Notes: generated by a model not told the origin, from the sequence alone. DNA of 64,000 nt from Pseudorasbora parva (GCF_024679245.1 NC_090185.1:2535464-2599463); one strand, 5' to 3'. Counted from the stretch's first letter, positions 50,908 to 62,919 are shown. A program made the numbers and translations.

Positions 50908-52327
50908 TTTTTGCTACACTTAATGGCAAACATTGCGCTGGTCTGCTGGACTGAAATAAATAAACTATATTTTGTTGATTAAGCTTATGATTCAGTCATT
51001 ATTCAATGGTATACTAAAAATCCATGTGAAAAATTACTTCTCACTGTTCTCAGGTCAAATATTTAAATGCAATTAAAATGCGATTAATTTCGATTAATTA
51101 ATTACAAAGCCTCTAATTAATTAGATAAATTTTTTTAATCGAGTCCCGGCCCTACTAATAACAGGAGAACCCGCGTATGACCAGCTGCTAATGCAATACT
51201 CAATATGAGACAGAACCATTGAGTGTAGGAAACTGATTTCTGCTCTGTCTGTCAAGGATGCTCTAATATTTTTATAATTCATTATATTGAAATTAGTTAT
51301 TTTTACAATGTTTTTAGCATGCTTTTGAAAGGACAATTTTGAATCTAAATAGACTCCAAGATATTTAAATACATCAACATTTTTCAATTCTTGTCCTCCC
51401 AGGCAGACCCTTGCTGGAACTAACTGTGTTGTTGATTTAGAGAAGAACATGGATACAGTTTTTTGAACATTCAAGCAAAGACAATCAATTAACCAATTCT
51501 GTAGATCATCTAAGGCTTTTGAAAGTCGTTTAGCTGCTTCGCAAGGATTTTTTGCATATGTAAAAATTACTGTGTCATCAGCGTACATAATAGTGTCTAC
51601 ATTTTTGCATATATTAGGTAATTCATTGACATAAAGCGAGAACAGTAGTGGGCCCAAAACTGAGGGACACCTACTGAGTAATCCAAGTAAGGTGACTTAC
51701 TATTACATACCTGGACACACTGCTGTCTATCTGCTAAATAAGACCTTATCCATGTAACTGTACGATCAGTAAAATGAAATGCAGAAAGCCTGGAAATAAG
51801 TTTTTCACTGTGTCAAATGCCCGTTTAAAATCTATAAAGACAGCAGCAACACAACTATTTCTATCCGAATAAAATGTAACCTTTTCAATAAAAACACAGA
51901 CTGCTGTTTCTGTTGAATGGCGAGATCGAAAGCCAAATTGTGTTTGATGTAAGGGTGGACCGTCACTATTAAGGTGTTCTATAATTAATTTGGCCACCCA
52001 TTTTTCTGCAATCTTTGAGATAACAGGCAAAATGCTGATCGGCCTATAATTAGAGGGGTCTACTTTGTCACCAGATTTATAGATAGGAATTACTTTGGCC
52101 ATCTTCCATTTCATTGGAACAGCTGCCTGTGATATTGATAAATTAATTAAATGAGTAACAGAGCATACAAAACAGGTTTTAAAACGCTTCAGGAAGTTAG
52201 TATCAAATCCAAATTCATCCCTTGCCTTGGAGTTTCTTAGTGTGGAGATTATATTCAACACTTCTTTTTCTTCGATTCCTTTAATATCAAGCCTTGCTAC
52301 AGACTGAGGTAAGACCTTACCATCTAA

Positions 52328-53446
52328 AGCCCCGTTTCCACCAAAATTACCCGGAACAATTTGTACCAGGAACTTTTTTACAGGAACTTTTCTCCCCCCA
52401 GACCTGCAGCTGTCTGCGTTTCGACCGCGATCTAAAGTACCGTGAAGATTAGGCAGATTAGTCCGGTGATGTAGGACTGAGCACGACTGCGCGACTGAGA
52501 CGTTATCTAAACCGATCTGGTGTTTACATGAGATGACTTTCAATCGCAATCATTTTGTCACATGCAGTTTGTCTGCCGCATCAAAAATGTCGCCGCTGTT
52601 TTCTCCAGCAGCTGGAGTGTGTTAACTGTAGCCATAGCAACTCTTAATGGCATTTTATAAGCTATTTATTTGTTGTAAAGTGTAATAATCATCTCAGAAA
52701 AAAAAGATTCTTCTGTCAGGCATTAAAGTAAAAACTGCCTGGGGCAATATACGCTGTGTCATTACTCCAACATTATCTTCATAACTTACGAAATAAAAAG
52801 TTTACCCCTCCGAAAAATTAACTTTCCTCTCTTGTCAACATGAGCGCGGCGCGCGCTGTCACGTCATGTAAGGACGCACACTTAAAAGTAATCGGTCAGG
52901 TCGTTTACATGGTGAAAGAAAAATAATAACGAGTATGGAAGAGATTCAAGCTGTGCTGCTTTTGCTGGTTATGTATAACGTTAGGTTTACTAAAGAGGTA
53001 ATTAACAACGAAAGAAAAGAGCACTAATATGCAGATTCAGCAGCATATTCAGAAAGCTTGTAAAGCTAGATTTAAAATGACAATGTATATTATTATCAGC
53101 TATTACGGACATTGAACGTGAGATGGCTGAGACGACCGCGCGCCATCAGACAGAGAGCAAGACTGATATTTACTGAACGCAGACCGAACCTCACAAAAGA
53201 CTTTTAAAAATGCCGGTTGAAATAAAATGCTGCGTGAGCTAAGCCAATCAGCATGTTCAGCGCCCAAGTCCCGCCCTCGAAAGTTCCTGAACTTTGAAAA
53301 AGTGCTACCTCGCGAGCAGGGCCGTTTGGAGGGGGAAATATTTACCCGGAACTTCATTTAGACCCTGGTTCCTGCGGTCTGAACACACCGAGGACCACCC
53401 AAAGTTCCTAGTTCCTGGGTAAAGTTCCTGTGGTGGAAACGGGGCT
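52328..53446. mobile_element. PIF/Harbinger-like element, AGCCCCGTTTCCACC ends, copy 2
   Basis: Close relative of 36368-37552 over its length, with several internal deletions. Inserted in the minus-strand LINE between codons for LIDDI and DGKVLPQ. Flanking triplets on the LINE strand are ATA and TTA, a likely 3-bp duplication with one change. Confidence 0.82.
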
Positions 53447-54310
53447 TATGTCATCAATTAGCGGTCCATCATTACTTACATTTTGAGTGTTAAAGGGATT
53501 TACAAAAAGTTGTGTAATTTCATTTATGGTATTTAGAAAATATTCATTTAATCTAGTTGCATAGACACCAGGCTCAGATACCAGTTCATTATTGAATCTA
53601 AGTTCTAGGCCTTTTCCACTGTGTTTTGTTTGTTTGCCAATCAATTTATTAATATTTCCCAAACTAATTTAGAATTTCCCTTTGCACCCTCTATCACAGT
53701 CATAAAAAGGTTTGCTTTTGCCATTCGTAGAACTCGAATAACCTTATTTCTAGCTGAGGAAAATTTTAATCTATCAGTAGTTAGGCCTGAGTCTAAAGCT
53801 TTTTAAAGTAATTTATCTCTATGTACCATGAGTTGTTTGCATTCACTATTAATCCAAGGCAAAGAGTGAGCTCGCTTTTTGTAATTTCCCCTTTTTTGAA
53901 AGTGCGTACAAACATTTTTAACTGAAGAATACAAGAGATCACAGCATTTATCAAGGTCATTACACAAAATAATTTCTGACCAGTCTAGATCATGCAAAGC
54001 TGTAGCTAAATATTGTTCTTGATTTTTTTTGGTATAAAGGTTTGTTTGTTGTTATGATTCTTGAGATTAAATCGTTTCTTAGTAAGTTTTCTAGAAATAA
54101 AAATTGCATTATGGTCCGACAGGCCAGTTAAAAAATTATGTGATTTAATTATTCTTTCTGGTTTGAGTTCCACCTCGAAAGAGAAAGTCACGGGTTACGA
54201 TTATAAACATGGTTCCCTGAAAAGGGGAACAAGACACTGCTTCTGTGTTTCCAGACATCCAGCACACCTACACGTCTTCTGTCAGGCAATATAAAGCTGA
54301 TGGCGTTTTC

Positions 54311-55457
54311 TAGGCATGTGCCGATATCAATTTTTCATGTTGCGATTAATTGCTGTAGTTTTATCACGATATGCGATATTATCACGATGTTGAAATAAGT
54401 TGCAAAAAAAAGTGTTGCCATAGCATAACAGCTTTAAGAACTATTTTTGTAATAACAAAAATAACTGAATGTTTAAATACAATAATGCACCAAAAATATA
54501 TAGAGCTCTGGAAAAAAAATTAAGAGAAATCAATGTTAAGTGGTCTCTTGATATTTTTCAGAGCTGTAAAAGTACAATTTTCAAACAGATTAAAGTGCAA
54601 AAGAATTAGGCTATAAAGAACAACAGGTAACAAATGACAATAAGGTCTCATTATTTAATGCATTAACTAAGATTGAGCAATAGCTACATTTGGTACAGAA
54701 AGTATAATGTTTTTGGTAATGTTAGTTAAGAAATACTGATCATTGTTAGTTTTATCTTAGGTCCATTAAAAATGTTATATTGATTTTGATTTTAATGTTA
54801 TTAAACAGTAACTAAGAAATTAACAATACTTAGAATAATTAATTCTTTATAAGTATTTTTCATTGTCAATTTGGTAATAATGAATTAACATGTTAACTAA
54901 TGAAGTCCTATGTCTCAAAGTTTTACTGAACAATAACAAATAATCAGAACAGTTCTAATCATTAGGGCATGTTGTAGTCCAGGTTAAAGCATACACATGT
55001 TTAAGTTTGAAAATAATTAGCCTATTAAGTCTTTAAGTATTAAGTATTTGGTGCTGTGATGAACAACATTGAGATTACAAAAAACGAATGGCTGTTTAAA
55101 AACTACACGTGGTTTTTGTTTGTTTGCTGGTTTCCGGGGTAACAGCAGCATTCTGCAGTCCATCAGCGCCCTCTGCTGTCACTGAGCGGCACTTCAGCAG
55201 CGCGTCTCCTTCACCGGTTCAGTCATGTGCAAACGCAGGTTGGGCTTGTTTATATCTAAGCGCTTCCCTTTGACGCAGAATACAGCGGTGTTGAGCATTT
55301 ATACGGTTGATGGGCAAAGTATTCTTGAGTGCATTATAAAAAAATTATAAATTGTTAATAAATGATTATTTACGATATTTTAAAGTGCTTACGATAACAA
55401 TATCGTGCATATTCATTATCGTGATAAATCACATTATCGAAAATTGGCACATGTCTA
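54311..55457. mobile_element. hAT-like element (TAGGCATGTGCC ends)
   Basis: GCGTTTTC at 54303-54310 and GCGTGTTC at 55458-55465 match at 7 of 8 positions. Ends TAGGCATGTGCC and GGCACATGTCTA. Subterminal ATCACGATAT motifs near both ends. Non-coding. Confidence 0.85.
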
Positions 55458-55489
55458 GCGTGTTCTCTAGGCACCGTTTATATAGCCAG

Positions 55490-56627
55490 TAGAGGTTGGA
55501 TACCCGACCCGAGCCCGACGGGTTCCGACGGGTTCCGACGGGTCGGGCCGGGTTCGGACAGATATTTAGAAATGACGTTCTGGTTTGGCTCGGTCACGTC
55601 AGCGCGATAAGGCATTGAACCTTTTAAATTCAAAACTGCTTATTATGCAAGTAGCCAATGGGCCTGTTTAACTTAATTCAATGGTTTGTTTTTGTGATTA
55701 AAATAAATGTAAAATATTACCCTAACATCCGTCTTCCTGCATGCGGAAATTTGTTTATGTCGCCGTGACAACAACGCGTAACACGTGCGTGCATATCGCC
55801 CGTGGCATCCTCGTCATTCCAGTGAGCGCAACTTTAGCGCTGCTGGCAGCAGGACAGCCTTGAAGCCATCCACTTTTTCTGCATAAAACCTCCATTAGCC
55901 TAAACTTTGATGGATAGATTATGTAAATAGATCCCATGTTGCAGTTTAGGAACCATACAGTTTGAGAAAATTGGTAAGATGATGACTTTCATTTCGATAA
56001 GCATTTCAATTGTGCTACGTTAATGTTTGGTTCTGTTAGCTTGGGCCATTTTTAGCAGACCTTTGTTCATTTAATTTCAGTTGGCTATTTGATTGGGCTC
56101 TGTGTAACGTTTGATGCCCCATGCTCGTGCTGATGCGCTCATCTGTAAACATTTCAGAATGCCTTCCTACAGTTGCTTAATAAAAGCGGGCTTTCCACAC
56201 AAACAAACGTGCGTGTCATTAGTATATGAGGGGGAAAATTGATTTTAACTGTCGGGCTCTGTCAGACTCGGACAGAAAAATGCGGCCCGATCCGCACTCT
56301 AGTGTGTTTGTGTATCTGATGTGTGTGTGTTCTGAGTTGTGTATCTGATGCGTGTGTGTGTGTGTGTGTGTGTGTTCTGAGTTGTGTATCTGATTTGTGC
56401 ATCTGATGTGTGTGTGTTCTGAGTTGTGTATCTGATTTGTGCATCTGATGTGTGTGTGTTCTGAGTTGTGTATGTGTATGTGTTGTCCACACAAACAAAC
56501 GTGCGTGTCATTAGTATATGAGGAAAAAAAATAGATTTTAACTGTCGGGCTCGGGTCGGGTTCGGTTACTGCTCTGTTGGACGCGGGCCGGGCTCGGACA
56601 GAAAAATGCGGCCCCATCCGCACTCTA
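55490..56627. mobile_element. hAT-like element with a duplicated right end
   Basis: Exact 8-bp duplication ATAGCCAG at 55482-55489 and 56628-56635. Ends TAGAG...GGATACCCGACCCG and the complement of TAGAGTGCGGATGGGGCCGC. The terminal block (from AAACAAACGTGCGTGTCATT to TCCGCACTCTA) occurs twice, at about 56202-56302 and 56492-56627, separated by a TG-rich minisatellite. Confidence 0.88.
56302..56472. repeat. TG-rich minisatellite inside the hAT-like element
   Basis: Repeats of TTCTGAGTTGTGTATCTGAT followed by TG runs. The minus-strand open frames here are repeat artefacts. Confidence 0.9.
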
Positions 56628-56635
56628 ATAGCCAG

Positions 56636-56896
56636 CCGGCACATCTATGACATCACCTGACTGCAGTAGCCAATCATGATTTGTGGTTAGCACACATTCT
56701 TCTGACACTAGTTCACAAAGTTTCTATAGTGTCAACACTATAGCGCAGTGTCTTATTCCCCTTCTCAGGAAACCATGGTTACAGTCTTAACTTGAGACTT
56801 TTTGTTTAGCCATTGTCTACTTTTTACTTCATATTTCTGTCTGATTTTTGGAAAAAAATAATAGTTCAAATGTAACTTTTTTGAACTGTCATTTCA
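56636..56896. other. 3' end of intron 1
   Basis: Unique-looking sequence between the last hAT-like element and the acceptor. Confidence 0.5.
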
Positions 56897-56897
56897 G

Positions 56898-58087
56898 ACC
56901 TGATGGAGGAGAGTGAAGAGCAGGGGAAAAAACATCATGTCAAAACTGGACATAAAACTCGCTCAAAGACTGAAAATATTTCTTCACTGAAAAGAAGAGT
57001 CAAGAAAGGTTTCACCTGCCTTCAGTGTGGGAAGAGTCTCACATCCAAACAGAGTCTCAAGATTCACACGAGGATCCACACCGGAGAGAAACCGTTCGCA
57101 TGTGATCAGTGTGAGAAGAGTTTTAGAAAACCAGGACACCTTAAAGAACACATGAAGATCCACACTGGAGAGAAACCATTCACATGTGATCAGTGTGGGG
57201 TGAGTTTCTCACGCAAACTGACTCTTGATATGCACATGATGATCCACACCGGAGAGAAACCGTTCGCATGTGATCAGTGTGGGAAGAGGTTCACACATAA
57301 AGCAGCCCTAAAGATACACATGGACAGCCACATTGGAGTGAGACTGCATGTATGTGATCAATGTGACAAGACATTTTTGTGCGCTTCATCCCTGAAGAAC
57401 CACCTGACAGTTCATTCACAGGAGAAACCACATTCATGTTCTCTGTGTGGTAAGAGTTTTAAACTGAAGAAAAAATTAAAACTTCATCAGAAAATACATA
57501 CTGGTGAAAAACCTTATATGTGCTTTGAGTGTGGAAAGAGTTTTAGTAGAGCTGGACATTTGAAACAACACCAGAGAATTCACACTGGAGAGAAACCTTA
57601 CAAGTGTTCACACTGCGACAAGAGATTCAATCATTTACAAAACCGGAAAAAACATGAGATGATCCACACTGGAGAGAAACCGTACACGTGTTCACACTGC
57701 GACAAGAGATTCAGTCGGTCATCACATCTACAAATGCACGAGAGGATCCACACTGGAGAGAAACCGTACATGTGTTTTCATTGCAACAAGAGATTCATTT
57801 GTTCAAAACAATTGAAAATACATGAGAGGATCCACACTGGAGAGAAACCTTACAAGTGTTCACAATGCGATCAGAGATTCAGTCGGTCAGAACATTTGAA
57901 AATACATGAGAGGACTCACACTGGAGAGAAACCGTATCGCTGCACTGCATGTGGGAAGAGTTTCAGTCAATCATCTTCTCTACGCAGACATGCAAAAAGC
58001 AATCACTGTAAGAAGATCATCTTCAGATCCAGCACTTCCGCATCCTCTGCCGCATCCTCACCAAAGGTTAGGGTTAGGAAACAATAA
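56898..58087 (+). CDS. Zinc-finger gene 1, main exon: 12 C2H2 fingers
   Basis: The acceptor AG at 56896-56897 is preceded by a pyrimidine-rich tract. With exon 1 (47290-47314) the protein is about 404 residues. A basic, Ser/Lys-rich linker precedes twelve tandem C2H2 fingers, each 28 residues from the first Cys of one to the next (first Cys at residue 39 counted from the ATG at 56903). Ten linkers are TGEKP; the links after fingers 4 and 5 are IGVRL and SQEKP. Finger 1 has Leu in place of the usual Phe. All zinc ligands are present. A short Ser/Ala-rich and basic tail follows finger 12. There is no KRAB, SCAN or BTB domain, as usual for the large fish zinc-finger expansions. It should be a nuclear sequence-specific DNA-binding protein. 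Target unknown. AATAAA lies 8 bp after the stop (58096). The exon has no lesions. Confidence 0.93.
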
Positions 58088-58284
58088 CGTCAAGCAATAA
58101 AATGTGTCCTAACAAGCAACAACAACAAAGAAAGATCATCCAAATTTGCCTGCATTTGCATCATCTTCAAGACCAGCAGTTCCGATCAACTCAAAGGTGG
58201 AGGACATCACTCCCCCGTCCCCAAGAACATAATGTTTTATTCTTTTATATAATTTTGCTTCTTGATATGAATGTAAATTACGGC

Positions 58285-59378
58285 CCGGAAAGTACTGCAT
58301 AATTAAAGTGAATTTACAGCATAACTTTCGGTAATTATAGTGTAACTATAAAGTAAGTATGTGTACAATATGTAAGGGCTAATGTCCACCCAGCCGGTTG
58401 TTATCGCAGAATAAACCCAGACAGAGTGATCAGGACCCCGAGGCGAAGCGGAGCGTCACTCTGAAGGGGTTTATTCTGCGATAACAACCGGCTGGGTGGA
58501 CATTATCCCGCTTATTACACGGCTACTAGTCTCAAATAAATAATTATTAGACACAAAATATTGTCTTGAGATTAAATATTGTATTAGCTCTTACGCAAAG
58601 CTTCCGCGAAGGAAAACAGTTCCAGACTGCTTTAAGCCTTTATCTATTGCTGCTAAATGTTGAGAATGAATGCTGAAAGGGTTAGTTCAGCCAAAAATGA
58701 AACCAAGCCTATGATTTACTCACCCTCAGGTCATTATAGGTGTTTATGACATTCTTCTGTCAGACAAATACAATCAGAGTTATATTTAAAAAGTCCAGGC
58801 TAACGTTAATCCAGCAGTAGTTGGAGCTGTTTCTGAAGTCCATTAAATGCAGCTGTCCGTCAAATAACGTGCTCCACACGACTCCGATGGGTTAATAGAG
58901 CCGTCTGATTCCAATCGATGCGTTTGTGTAAGAAAAATATCCATATTAAAAACTTTATAAAGGAAACCCGTCTTGAAGTCTTCCATTGTAACCCACGGCT
59001 GTTTAAGCCACAAGATGGTGCCAGCGTTAAGCACAGAAGTAGAACCGGTCAAGATAACTCGCAGTACCCGGATGAGCGGTGTGTGTTATCTGGAAATAAC
59101 ATACCGCTGGAATGCGCAATTGACCAATCAGAATCAAGCATGTCCACCCAGCCGGTTGTCACCGCAGAATAAACCCCTTCAGAGTGACGCTCCGCTTCGC
59201 CTCGGGGTCCTGATCACTCTGGAGGGGTTTATTCTGCGATAACAACCGGCTGGGTGGACATTAGCCCTTACTTATTACATATTGTTCCCTTATACCTACA
59301 CATACTTACTTTATAGTTACACTATAATTACCGAAAGTTATGCTGTAAATTCACTTTAATTATGCAGTACTTTCCGGG
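58285..59378. mobile_element. Foldback element with hairpins within its arms
   Basis: Long inverted arms: CCGGAAAGTACTGCATAATT at 58285 and its inverse ending at 59378, with homology for at least 120 bp. Each arm also contains an internal hairpin built from CCACCCAGCCGGTTGTTATC and its complement (58398-58502 and 59143-59261). The centre holds a fragment starting AGGGTTAGTTCAGCC (58679), related to the TTAA-type elements. No transposase. The target duplication is unclear. Confidence 0.85.
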
Positions 59379-60335
59379 ATGTAATCTAAAGCGTTACCAA
59401 ATTTTATTATAAAAAAATCTTATGCTGCTAATGCAACACTTGTGTTTTGTTGATAATGTTATGTTGTTGTTAATACTTTTAGTTATTAGCTTCTTATATA
59501 TACACGCTACCTATATATATGTGTGAGTTGTCGTCATATATTTTGAAGTGATTTTAATGTGTTCTAAAAATAAACGTTTTGTATTGAACGGCTTAATTTC
59601 GGGATACAACATCCGCTAGTTTCTTACGTGTTAATGACACTGTTTGACACTTTAAATTTACACCAAGAATAAATTACATTTTTTCGGGAGCTGACTAGCA
59701 AAACACTAAAGTAAAGAAGTTTGTATTCAAAGAGTAAACACACTTGACCATTTCTGTTTCAAAAAAGTACATCAGTGTTCTGTATTTAAAAATATAGGAA
59801 CAACTGAAACCACTCATGCGAAAATTACAGAGCACCTTTTTAGGCGGACTCGGGTATGGTTCACGGGTGCGCACCCGAGTTCGGAAGACCACGTTCACAT
59901 CATCTGAAACCAACCGAACTCTGATGTCGATCGAACCCGGGTGTGCACCACTACTTCTGTTACACAACACTTCTGTCGTGACACGCCCGCAAAGCATTCC
60001 GGGAAGGTGGCGCTGCATTTGAAAAAATGCTGCGCATCAAAAAAGCTGACCGATTTCCTTCTTTATGCAAATTAATCCGTTGAACGTGACGCAACTATCC
60101 AATAGAAGTACAGCACATGGACACTGGGGGAAGTCTCTCGCGGGTCCTTTGTTTTTTATTCCCGCTGGCTCAAGCATGCCCATAGCAGTAAACTTGAGGA
60201 ACGCAAATCCACGTACAAATGAGGGGAAGCGTCACAACATCACGCTTCAGTCGTGTCGCAAAAGTGGATTTCTACAGTAAGTGTGGCAAGCAGCGAGGCT
60301 GAGGGACCGTGAGAGCAGGATGAAGCCGGTTGTTG
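59379..60335. other. Unassigned DNA
   Basis: GC-rich patch near 59850-59960 with inverted CGGGTGCGCACCCG. No gene supported. Confidence 0.35.
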
Positions 60336-60600
60336 ATGACAATGAGCGACAGCTGTGCGCTGCACGGGCCTTTTGGTCTCATGGCGGAGTGACAGGAGCA
60401 TAAAGGAGGAGCGACGACAGTGAAGGACAAGAGAGGACCAAGCCTGGAGTTTATGTTGTTTTATTTACGTTTTATTATGTGCTTGTGGCAGCCGTCCATG
60501 AGGGGCTGGCTTCGTTTTTACTTTCATTTTGTGTTTATTCATTTATTAAAAGTCTTTAAATGTTCGCCGGTTCCTGCCTCCTTCTTCCCTTATCTACAGC
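60336..60600 (+). mobile_element. LTR-like segment, second plus-strand copy
   Basis: Shares with 30076-30330 the GAGCG...CTG motif, GCATAAAGGA TATA-like box, TTTACGTTTTATTATGTG, CCATGAGGG and AAATGTTCGCCGGTTCC in the same order. No coding sequence. Confidence 0.5.
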
Positions 60601-61204
60601 GTTGCATCCAGCGTTTCACCACAGCACGTATACATTTTGTAGTGGCTACAGTATGGTATTACAAAAATGTTTTAATATTATTTTATGTCAATTATCATGT
60701 AAAAGGAAAACTAAATATTTTGAATGTTTTTTTTTTAAACACAACATTTGCGACTGGCCATCTTCACTTCTCTTGAGGGGCTCTGTCTCATTTGTTTATT
60801 TGTATTTGTTTCACCAAATAACTTTCCCCCCAATTTTTTATGGTCAACAAATTATATCCACATTTTTGTTACATCTAAAAGCTATGAAATGCCCTTATAT
60901 GTGTTTTATAGTATGTTGTTTTATATTTGTTTGCCGTTTTAAATATACTTTGCTGCTTCTCTTTTCAGTCCAACTGCTGATTTTTGACTCGCGGCGATGA
61001 CGTCATCATCGCCCGCGCGCTCCCCCTTCTGTCAGTCAGTCTTCTGAGATGTGCATTTCGTGCTATTTTGCGTTACATTTCGTATTTACCTTATATTACA
61101 CCATTTAAATGTCATTTTATGGGGCCATTTCTGTATGATAGTCATCGTGTTCGACGCTATATTTGTCTGTTATCTAATGAACACATAGGGTTGATGTGCT
61201 ATGC
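60601..61204. other. Unassigned DNA
   Basis: T-rich open frames with no family features. Probably non-coding. Confidence 0.4.
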
Positions 61205-61560
61205 TCTTCACATAACGTAAAAACGGTAAGATGCTAACGAACTAATTACTTTATTGTTACGGATGTAGTTGTCAGGAAATCGAACTATATTTATATTCAT
61301 ATGACTAAATTACAATGCTTGATATAGATTGTTGTCATTATAATGTCTGTCATTACTGTTATTTGTCCTGTATCATTGGAGAAATAATTGTATTATTAGA
61401 GCATTTTGATAATCTATGGCTCATCACTATTATCAGAGCAGCCGAATAGCCTTTTTATTTCTTGTCAGTAAATCTTGTTTTCACCTCATTCATTATGCCG
61501 ATGTCTTCAGGGCTGTACATTGCCACATTAAGCTCATTGTATTGATGTCAACAGGCTTAA

Positions 61561-62131
61561 AGGGATAGTTCACCCTAAACTGAAAATTGTCATAATTTGC
61601 TCACCCTCAAGTTGTCCCAAAAGGAATAAGTTTATTGGTTCTGCTGAACACAAAAAATAAATACATTTTGAAGAATGTTTGTAACCAAGCATACATGAGT
61701 ACCATAGTAGTTCCCCCCCTACTATGCTAGTCAATGGTTGCTTGGATCTGCTTGGTTACAAACATTCGGCAAAATACCTTCTTTTGGTAAATGGACTGCA
61801 TTTATATAGCGCTTTTATCCAAAGCGCTTTACATTTTTGCCTCACATTCACCCATTCACACACCGACGGCGATGTCAGCCATGTAAGGCGCCATCCAGCT
61901 CGTCGGGAGCAGCTGGGGTTAGGTGTCTTGCTCATGGACACTTCGACACTTGGTCAGGTGGAACCGGGGATTGAACCACCAACCTTTCGGTTTGTAGACA
62001 ACCTACATGAACCACTGAGCCACTGCCGCTTCTTTTGTGTTCAGCGGATCAAATAAACTTATACAAGGTTTGGAACAACTCAAGGGTGAATAAATGATGA
62101 CCGAATTTTCATTTTTGGGTGAACTATCCCT
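61561..62131. mobile_element. Palindromic TTAA MITE (AGGGATAGTTCACCC), split by a SINE
   Basis: TTAA at 61557-61560 and 62132-62135. Arms AGGGATAGTTCACCC and GGGTGAACTATCCCT, and the palindrome continues inward (GAATGTTTGTAACCAAGC and its inverse). A SINE is inserted in the right arm. Resembles the Angel-type foldback MITEs of cyprinids, by memory of that family only. Confidence 0.88.
61787..62028 (-). mobile_element. tRNA-derived SINE, copy 3
   Basis: Exact 9-bp duplication CTTCTTTTG at 61778-61786 and 62029-62037. The minus strand has a perfect A-box match TGGCTCAGTGG and B-box-like GGTTCAATCCC, the best preserved promoter of the three copies. Confidence 0.93.
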
Positions 62132-62284
62132 TTAAGAAAACAACCCAATCAGCTATTGAGACATCTACAAGATATAGGTACGTTTTATAACCGCATCAGC
62201 ATATATTTCATTTATCTGTGATGAACCATGTTTCATACAAAACACAAGACAATAAGCAAAACAAAAAAGTTGTTTAGTTGTTAA

Positions 62285-62919
62285 GGGATAGTTCACTTTG
62301 AAATTAAATGTTGATATGTTTTAGCTTACCCCATGGGCATCCGAGATGTAGGAGTATTTGTTTCCCCAGTAGTTTCAATTTTGATCATTTTAGGTCAAAC
62401 GTTCTTGTCTGTGCCTCACATAATGCAGGTATATGGTCACCACCTGAAGGAGCAGACACAGAGAAGTCCAAATTAAACAATCCCCCATCGTAAGTACACA
62501 CTGATGGCCTAAGACACAGAACCAGCGGTTTGTGTGAGAAAACCAACAGGATTTATATCGTTTTTACCTCTTGTACACCACTACGTCCGACTGATCCGAG
62601 GGCGCGCGTGCGTGTTTCCTGTTGTGTACAAGAGGTAAAAACGATATAAATCCTGTTGGTTTTCTCACACAAACAGCTCGTTTCGTGTCTTAGGCCATCA
62701 GTGTGTGCTTGCGATGGGGGATTGTTTAATTTGGACTTCTCTGTGGATGCTCCTTCAGGTGGTGACCATAGACCTGCATTATGTGAGGCACAGACAAGAA
62801 CGGTTTGACCTAAAATGATCAAAATTGAAACTACCGGGGAAACAAATACTCCTACATCTCGGATGACCATGAGGGAAGCTAAAACATATCAACATTTAAT
62901 TTCAAAGTGAACTATCCCT
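62285..62919. mobile_element. Long foldback TTAA element
   Basis: TTAA at 62281-62284 and 62920-62923. The two halves are near-perfect inverses for about 300 bp each (GGGATAGTTCACTTTGAAAT on the left), meeting in a short GC-rich loop near 62604. The paralogous site at about 46821 has a single TTAA in GTTGTTAAACTCAA, the empty target. Confidence 0.93.

Larger units (their letters stand above)
49620..51154. mobile_element. hAT-like element (TAGGGCCGGGACT ends) inserted in the minus-strand LINE
   Basis: Exact 8-bp duplication CTAATAAC at 49612-49619 and 51155-51162. Ends TAGGGCCGGGACT and AGTCCCGGCCCTA are perfect inverses. It carries a nested hAT-like element (49663-50471) and a SINE (50661-50907). 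Confidence 0.93.
48765..54195 (-). mobile_element. Degraded non-LTR retrotransposon, minus strand, split by three insertions
   Basis: Minus-strand pieces of one ORF2 appear in order. Endonuclease end SDHNAIFISRK (54006-54191). Linker pieces at 53803-53997 and 53447-53662. Reverse transcriptase VIPIYKSGDKVDPSNYRPIS, FGFRSRHSTETAV and FIDFKRAFDTV (51746-52327). Then GPLLFSLYVNELP, MYADDTVIF and FKYLGVYLDSKLSF (51165-51657). C-terminal part ending LKRWLRE at 49194. The YADD catalytic motif is present, but the frame is broken between pieces and the 5' half of the endonuclease is missing. The 3' end lies at about 48765 by its CTGCCAGGGGGTCTGCAGAT motif and A-rich tail. It differs from the LINE at 22430. 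Clade not assigned. It sits in antisense orientation in intron 1 of zinc-finger gene 1. Confidence 0.88.

Noticed and set aside
51121..52549. A host reverse transcriptase gene on the minus strand
   Set aside because: The pieces are one degraded LINE ORF2 split by insertions and frame breaks.
56219..56644. His-Thr-rich minus-strand protein of 141 codons
   Set aside because: It reads through the TG minisatellite and duplicated ends of a hAT-like element.
60420..61000. 118- and 146-codon plus-strand frames
   Set aside because: They overlap the LTR-like segment and T-rich DNA, with hydrophobic low-complexity translations.
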